The position numbers were made by a program, and so were the translations under genes. Shown here piece after piece: positions 59,484-64,000 of a stretch of 64,000 nucleotides of DNA; the stretch's first letter is position 1, and every line of letters begins with the position of its first letter. This DNA comes from CAYQUL01 sp964568925 (GTDB lineage Bacteria; Patescibacteriota; Microgenomatia; UBA8517): contig CAZMSJ010000002.1 of NCBI GenBank assembly GCA_964568925.1, positions 1-64,000 on the forward strand, read 5' to 3'. The notes under the pieces were generated by a model. That model was given only the letters and a program-made list of their open reading frames with translations, was not told the origin of the DNA and ran no database searches.

Positions 59484-61562
59484 ATGCGTTTAAAGCTTTC
59501 ACTTTTCCTCGGTGTTCTTTTCTTTGTAGCTGGGCTTGCAACCCTACCTCATTACGGAATTAACTGGGACACCATTAACCACTTGCCTCGAGGACAAGCA
59601 TATTTAAGATATATGCTCACGGGAAAGACCAACTACAATGATATGCAAGGTCTCTTTCAAGATTGGTTTAAATCAAGTGACTGGTTTTTTCAAAACCCAG
59701 ACTCATTATTTGTCCAAACGAACTTACCTGAAGGGAAATTTGTAAGCAGGAGTTACTATCAGAATGACAGTTTAAATTACGAATATTTTATAGAGCATGA
59801 TGGAGGAGGACATCCACCGCTTAGTGATATCTTGTCAGCTGCTACAAACCGATTACTGTACTCAAAGCTTCGCCTTATTAACGATGTCGATGCCTACCAT
59901 GTATATGGAGTAGTATTGGCTGCAGCTTTGATTGGTCTTGTTTATTATTGGACATCCCTCCGGTATGGCACAGGCGCAGGACTTATCGCAGCTCTGTCGC
60001 TTGCCACCTATCCTCTCTTTTGGGCAGAGTCACACTTCAATACTGAAAAGGATATCCCTGAAGCCGTTTTCTGGTCTTTCTTTATGTTCGCTGTGTGGAG
60101 TGCAGTAAAGACTAAAAAGCTTCGATGGTTTTTGTTAAGTGGTCTTTTTGCCGGACTTGCACTTGGTACAAAATTTAATATTCTGTTTAGCGTTTTTGTC
60201 ATTGTTCCCTGGTTCTTTATGTATCTTTTCGCTCGTAAAGATCGGTTTAAGTTCGCTCTCAAATATGTAAAAAGTGTAAAAGTTTGGTTTGGGTTTCTGT
60301 TAATACCTGTGTTAATGGTTGGAGTCTTTATTTTATTCTGGCCATATTTGTGGGCAGACCCAATTGGTAGAGTGCAGTCTGTAATTTCTTTTTATAAAGA
60401 AATTGGAACAACGAGTAGTGATTTGGCCCGTTTTAGAACACTTTTGGGATTTAATCTATTTCCTCTTATTTGGATTATTACAACTACCCCACCGATTGTG
60501 TTGGCTTTATCAGTAATTGGAATTATCTATTCTGCTATTAAAGGGTTAAAGAGTGAGGATCACTTTGAATATCTCATACTCTTTTGGCTCCTTGTTCCAA
60601 TAGCTCGAGTTGTTTGGCCACACGCAAATACCTATGGAGGAGTGAGACAGTTGATGGAGTATATTCCGGCAATGGCTATTCTGTCAGGAATTGGATTTTC
60701 TGCGCTTCTGAGTTTCTCTAGAAAGTATATGTATATGGCCCAAGCGTCTGTCGCTGTTGTTTTAATAGGTTTTGTCGTGTTAGTTAGTACCCTTATTAAA
60801 ATTCATCCAAACGAAAATGTGTATTTCAATAGCCTCATTGGAGGATTGTCTGGTGCAAAAGAGCAAAACCTTCCATTTTGGGGTTTTAGCTTTGGAAATC
60901 CGTATCGTCAGGCAATTTCTTGGATCAATGCAAATGCAGAAGAAAACGCCACCCTTGTTTTTGCATATGAACTTATTCCTAATTTCCCGAGGTTATGGTT
61001 ACGCCCTGATATTTTCCTCATAAATGCAGAGCGAAGTGGTTATCTTCAGAAAGGGGAGTACGCTGTCACTCTTAATTATCAAGGAACAGACACCCGTTCC
61101 TACTACGATCTGTTTCTCACGAAGTATGTAAACCCTGTCTATACATCAAAGGTCGATGGAGTACCGGTTGTGACGGTTTGGAAAAACGATAAGGCTCATC
61201 TGAGTAAATCAATTGATGAACACGAAGTTCGAGGCGCAAGCTTTACCACAGACGATACGGGTATTCTTATTTCATTTAAAGAACCTATTCCACTTTGGAG
61301 AATTGAGATCGATTTTTCAGAAAAGAATTGTAAGAAGCTTGTCTGGGGGTATACACAAACCTCACTCGATATGAAAACCTGGGATCGATTACCTGGAACA
61401 CTTCCTGAAGATTGGAGAATCTCAGCAATGGGTGAGCAGCCAAAGGCCGGTCGCTTTATCGAACCATTTGTTGGTGATAAAGCTCAATATGTTCGTTTTA
61501 ATCTAAACCCAGTGGAAGCTTGTTTGAAGAAGATAACGAAGCTAAAGGTGTTTTCTCTTTAA
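59484..61562 (+). CDS. Large GT-C (GT39-like) with C-terminal outer domain
   Basis: 692 aa. About twelve helices in residues 1-440, with NWDTINHLPRG (27-37) and Asp29 in the first outer loop and HDGGGHPPLSD near 109-119. The second block ESHFNTEKDIPEA near 186-198 is a variant of the usual SRW/SPW motif. Residues 440-560 are soluble, and about 570-692 form a beta-rich tail whose segments (WRIEIDFSE, LDMKTWDRL, YVRFNLNP) resemble a discoidin-like (F5/8) sugar-binding fold. Stop overlaps the convergent GT2 gene by 4 nt. Confidence 0.78.
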   Translation: MRLKLSLFLGVLFFVAGLATLPHYGINWDTINHLPRGQAYLRYMLTGKTNYNDMQGLFQDWFKSSDWFFQNPDSLFVQTNLPEGKFVSRSYYQNDSLNYEYFIEHDGGGHPPLSDILSAATNRLLYSKLRLINDVDAYHVYGVVLAAALIGLVYYWTSLRYGTGAGLIAALSLATYPLFWAESHFNTEKDIPEAVFWSFFMFAVWSAVKTKKLRWFLLSGLFAGLALGTKFNILFSVFVIVPWFFMYLFARKDRFKFALKYVKSVKVWFGFLLIPVLMVGVFILFWPYLWADPIGRVQSVISFYKEIGTTSSDLARFRTLLGFNLFPLIWIITTTPPIVLALSVIGIIYSAIKGLKSEDHFEYLILFWLLVPIARVVWPHANTYGGVRQLMEYIPAMAILSGIGFSALLSFSRKYMYMAQASVAVVLIGFVVLVSTLIKIHPNENVYFNSLIGGLSGAKEQNLPFWGFSFGNPYRQAISWINANAEENATLVFAYELIPNFPRLWLRPDIFLINAERSGYLQKGEYAVTLNYQGTDTRSYYDLFLTKYVNPVYTSKVDGVPVVTVWKNDKAHLSKSIDEHEVRGASFTTDDTGILISFKEPIPLWRIEIDFSEKNCKKLVWGYTQTSLDMKTWDRLPGTLPEDWRISAMGEQPKAGRFIEPFVGDKAQYVRFNLNPVEACLKKITKLKVFSL

Positions 61563-62497
61563 AGGTATTTGTTTTTAATAATGTTCTCAATACTGTCTCT
61601 CTTTTGGTTGTAGCTTGCTATCATTTCCCCCATAAGCCCCGTAACGATAAGTTGTACTCCAATGATCATAAGCAGCATACCTAAAATAAGTAATGGTTGG
61701 TGAAATTGTATTCCTCCAGTCGTGATACGAAGATAGGTAATGTAGAGCCCAATTGCAAATCCACCAGAAAAAGATAATAACCCGAAACCGCCAAAAAAGT
61801 GACCTGGTCTGCGAATGTATCCAGTTAAAAACACCACCGTTAAGAGGTCCAAGAATCCCTTTATATTTCTTTCAATTCCGAATTTAGATTTTCCAAACTT
61901 TCTTGGATTATGTTTAACAACAATTTCGCCAACCTTGAAGTTTTGTTTTGCAGCCAGCACCGGGATATAGCGATATTGTTCACCATAGAGGTTAAGTGAT
62001 TCAACGACTTCACGACGATATGCCTTATATCCACAGTTTGTATCGTGAACAGAAACTCCAGTTACTTTTCGAATAATAAAGTTTAGGATTCTAGATGGAA
62101 TAACTTTGGATACTGGATCATGTCGCACCTTTTTCCATCCTGATACTAAATCGTAACCTTCTGCGATTTTTTTAAGAAAACGTGGAATTTCATCAGGTTC
62201 ATCTTGAAGATCAGCATCAAGAGTGAAAATAATTTCTCCCTTGGTATGCATAAATCCAGTTTCAAGTGCCATAGACTTTCCCCAATTTCCCCGGAGAGCG
62301 ATTACTTTAATCTGTTTGTTTTTCTTGCGTAAATCAGTGAGTTTTTGGAGCGTTTTGTCTGTCGACCCGTCGTCGACAAATATAATTTCGTATTTTCGTT
62401 TCAATTTAAGGCAGACAGATTCAATCTTCTTAGCCAAAATGGCAACAGATTCTTCCTCGTTCTTAGCTGGTATTACAAAACTTAATATATCTTTCAT
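61559..62497 (-). CDS. GT2 with C-terminal membrane helices, ArnC/GtrB-like
   Basis: 312 aa. IPAKNEE (9-15), FVDDGSTDKT (40-49), NWGKSMALE (71-79), DADLQDEP (94-101), GWKKVRHD and TNCGYKAYRRE, with two membrane helices near 225-250 and 260-290. This is the ArnC/GtrB/DPM1 long form, which makes polyprenyl-phosphate sugars for GT-C enzymes. On the opposite strand from its neighbours. AGAGG lies 9 nt before the ATG, a moderate Shine-Dalgarno site, and the promoter is not clear. Confidence 0.87.
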   Translation of the reverse strand: MKDILSFVIPAKNEEESVAILAKKIESVCLKLKRKYEIIFVDDGSTDKTLQKLTDLRKKNKQIKVIALRGNWGKSMALETGFMHTKGEIIFTLDADLQDEPDEIPRFLKKIAEGYDLVSGWKKVRHDPVSKVIPSRILNFIIRKVTGVSVHDTNCGYKAYRREVVESLNLYGEQYRYIPVLAAKQNFKVGEIVVKHNPRKFGKSKFGIERNIKGFLDLLTVVFLTGYIRRPGHFFGGFGLLSFSGGFAIGLYITYLRITTGGIQFHQPLLILGMLLMIIGVQLIVTGLMGEMIASYNQKRDSIENIIKNKYL

Positions 62498-62528
62498 ACA
62501 AATATCCTCTTTTCGTGTATGATATCAC

Positions 62529-62534
62529 TAGACT
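62529..62534 (+). promoter_or_regulatory. Candidate -10 of the last GT2 pair
   Basis: TAGACT, 6 nt before the ATG at 62541. An alternative TATGAT at 62518-62523 lies 17 nt before it. Neither has a good -35. Fits the leaderless spacing. Confidence 0.4.
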
Positions 62535-62540
62535 TACGGT

Positions 62541-63353
62541 ATGCCAAAAGTAACAATAATTATTACCACTAAGAATTCTGCAAAAACACTAGAACCTCTC
62601 CTTTCTAGCCTCAAAAAGCAGACGTACACTGATTTTGAGACTCTTGTTGTTGATAACAATTCAACTGATGTAACGAAGGAGATTTCAAATAAGTACAAAG
62701 CCTCTTTTTTTACAAAAGGGCCTGAGCGGAGTGTCCAAAGAAATTTTGGGGCAAGTAAGGCTAAGGGGAAATACCTCTTTTTCCTTGATTCGGATATGAC
62801 TTTAAGTGAAACAGTCATTGCTGATTGTGTGAAGAAAATCTCTACTTCAGACTCAATTGGTGGTGTAATTGTTCCAGAGAAATCTTTTGGAAATAATTTC
62901 TGGGCAAAAGCAAAAGCCTTTGAGCGTGAAATCAATGAAGGTGAGGCTTATTTCGAAGCAGCACGGTTTTTCCCGACAAAGGTTTTTGAAGAATTTAAAG
63001 GATACCAGCCTGATATAACTGGCCCGGAAGACTGGGATCTTCCCAAGCGTATCTCGAAAAAATATCAAATAAAAAGAATTAGTAGTTATATTTTCCATAA
63101 CGAGGGTTCTCCTACTCCACTAAAACTTATGAAACGAAAATATTACTATGGTTTAACAGCACATATTTATTTGCAAAAAAACAATCTACCTACTTTTAGC
63201 AGTCAAACGGTCTATCTTTTGCGGCCGGCTTTTTACCGCCAATGGAAAAAATTACTTTCTAAACCATTGTTAACACTTGGTATGATCGTTTTGTTGTTTT
63301 TTGAAACATTGGGAGGGGGAGTTGGGTACATTCGGGGTAGATTCTCAATATGA
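62541..63353 (+). CDS. GT2 glycosyltransferase
   Basis: 270 aa. IITTKNSAKTL (7-17), VVDNNSTDVT (36-45), PERSVQRNFG (61-70), DSD (83-85) and an ITGPEDWDLPKRI segment near 156-168 whose Glu-Asp is the probable base. A single hydrophobic helix near the C-terminus (about 247-264) suggests membrane attachment. ATGA overlap with the next gene. Confidence 0.85.
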   Translation: MPKVTIIITTKNSAKTLEPLLSSLKKQTYTDFETLVVDNNSTDVTKEISNKYKASFFTKGPERSVQRNFGASKAKGKYLFFLDSDMTLSETVIADCVKKISTSDSIGGVIVPEKSFGNNFWAKAKAFEREINEGEAYFEAARFFPTKVFEEFKGYQPDITGPEDWDLPKRISKKYQIKRISSYIFHNEGSPTPLKLMKRKYYYGLTAHIYLQKNNLPTFSSQTVYLLRPAFYRQWKKLLSKPLLTLGMIVLLFFETLGGGVGYIRGRFSI

Positions 63354-64000
63354 AAAAGCCACTTGTTTCAATTATCATCGTAAATTACAACGGGTATGAC
63401 GTACTGGTCCCTTGCATTAAAAGTCTTCAAAAGCTTGAGTATTCAAATTTTGAAATAATTATTGTTGATAACGGTTCGGAGGATGCTTCAATTGAGTTTA
63501 TTAAGAATTTGAAAATTAAGAATGTATCGTTAATTCAAAGCTCAGAAAATCTTGGATTTGCAGGAGGAAACAATTTAGCACTAACCAAAGCAAAAGGTGA
63601 ATACTTATTGCTCTTAAACAACGATACGGTTGTCCCATCAAATCTATTAACAGTTCTCGTTGATAAGCTTGAACAAGACCCAACAATCGGTGCCCTACAG
63701 CCAAAAATCAAATTTATGGATGAACCAAAGCGCCTCGATAACGCGGGTGCATTTTTAAATAGACTAGGGCTAACGGTTCATTGGGGGTTTGGAGAGATTG
63801 ATCGTGATGAATTCGATCATGAAGCAGAAATATTCAGTGCAAAGGGTGCATGTCTACTTACCAGATCATCACTTGTAAAGCATATCGGCTTATTTGATGA
63901 TCATTTTGGATCATACTTTGAAGAAAGTGACTTTTGTTGGAGAGTATGGCTTGCGGGCTTTCGAGTCATCTATTACCCAAAAGTATCAATTTTGCATAAG
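63350..64000 (+). CDS. GT2, WbbL-like, cut by the window end
   Basis: 217 codons are present, with no stop before the window edge. VNYNG (11-15), IVDNGSEDASI (38-48), NLGFAGGNN (67-75), NND (90-92), and YFEESDFCWRVWLAGF near 191-206, where Glu-Glu-Ser-Asp replaces the usual EDxD. Family members are about 270-330 aa, so roughly a quarter to a third is missing. The ATG overlaps the preceding stop. Confidence 0.85.
   Translation, partial: MKKPLVSIIIVNYNGYDVLVPCIKSLQKLEYSNFEIIIVDNGSEDASIEFIKNLKIKNVSLIQSSENLGFAGGNNLALTKAKGEYLLLLNNDTVVPSNLLTVLVDKLEQDPTIGALQPKIKFMDEPKRLDNAGAFLNRLGLTVHWGFGEIDRDEFDHEAEIFSAKGACLLTRSSLVKHIGLFDDHFGSYFEESDFCWRVWLAGFRVIYYPKVSILHK

Noticed and set aside
1..64000. Alternative genetic code with TGA as glycine
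   Set aside because: TGA ends many genes in ATGA overlaps (for example at 10192-10194, 15001-15003, 18360-18362, 31614-31616), and the downstream frames start there. Reading through would fuse unrelated proteins.
1..64000. Archaeal origin, suggested by DPM1/ALG5/PIG-V/Gpi18-like enzymes
   Set aside because: The promoters are -10/-35 type, the terminators are intrinsic hairpins with U tracts, Shine-Dalgarno sites are present and the flippases and GT2s are bacterial in type. The named families are widespread in bacteria.

Overview
The window is AT-rich bacterial DNA and most resembles a member of the Candidate Phyla Radiation (Patescibacteria), probably of the Microgenomates kind. Four things point that way: very dense packing with many 4-nt ATGA stop/start overlaps; a DUF5667-like secreted protein; an NrnA-type DHH phosphoesterase inside a glycosyltransferase cluster; and a very large set of GT-C membrane glycosyltransferases with GT2 partners and almost no primary metabolism. 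Sigma70-like -10 boxes and hairpin-plus-U terminators make it bacterial, not archaeal. TGA is used repeatedly as a true stop, so the Gracilibacteria-type TGA-to-Gly code is excluded. The lineage is inferred from style and gene content, not from a marker gene.

Layout. (1) 1-6.7 kb is a mosaic of short, mostly unrecognised genes. Several have their own promoter, Shine-Dalgarno site and hairpin terminator. They include a 42-aa Cys/His-rich peptide (106-234), a Yip1-like membrane protein, a DPM1-GtrA fusion, tiny membrane or basic proteins, a secreted 400-aa protein, an HTH/Nudix-like protein, and a tandem pair of paralogues (5365-5922 and 6027-6644, minus strand). (2) 6.7-47.8 kb is an almost uninterrupted plus-strand run of glycosylation genes. 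It holds GT-C polytopic transferases of several subfamilies, GT2 cytosolic transferases, one GT4, an ABC exporter, a Wzx-like flippase, a methyltransferase and NrnA. I see no intrinsic terminator in this stretch. (3) 47.8-48.2 kb is a small autonomous gene with an excellent promoter, a Shine-Dalgarno site and a terminator. (4) 48.2-64 kb continues the glycan locus with GT4s, a PIG-V-like GT-C, a second flippase, a deacetylase/methyltransferase pair on the minus strand, an epimerase, a WbpM/CapD-like dehydratase without its membrane domain, a 692-aa GT-C and more GT2s. The last GT2 runs off the right edge.

How it may work together (inference). Five GT2 enzymes of the polyprenyl-phosphate-sugar synthase type (966, 7917, 14242, 51672, 61559 minus) would load sugars onto a lipid carrier. 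About twenty GT-C proteins would use those donors outside the membrane. Other GT2s and GT4s would build oligosaccharides in the cytoplasm, which two flippases and an ABC exporter would move out. Methyltransferases, a deacetylase and NDP-sugar enzymes would modify them. The likely product is one or more complex surface glycans or glycoproteins.

A second theme is expression style. Many glycosyltransferase transcription units start with a -10 box only 5-7 nt before the start codon and have no Shine-Dalgarno site, which predicts leaderless mRNAs. The small orphan genes have conventional leaders and Shine-Dalgarno sites. I see no tRNA, rRNA, CRISPR array, insertion sequence or phage gene. No stretch over 300 bases lacks a gene once the 42-aa gene at 106-234 is counted.
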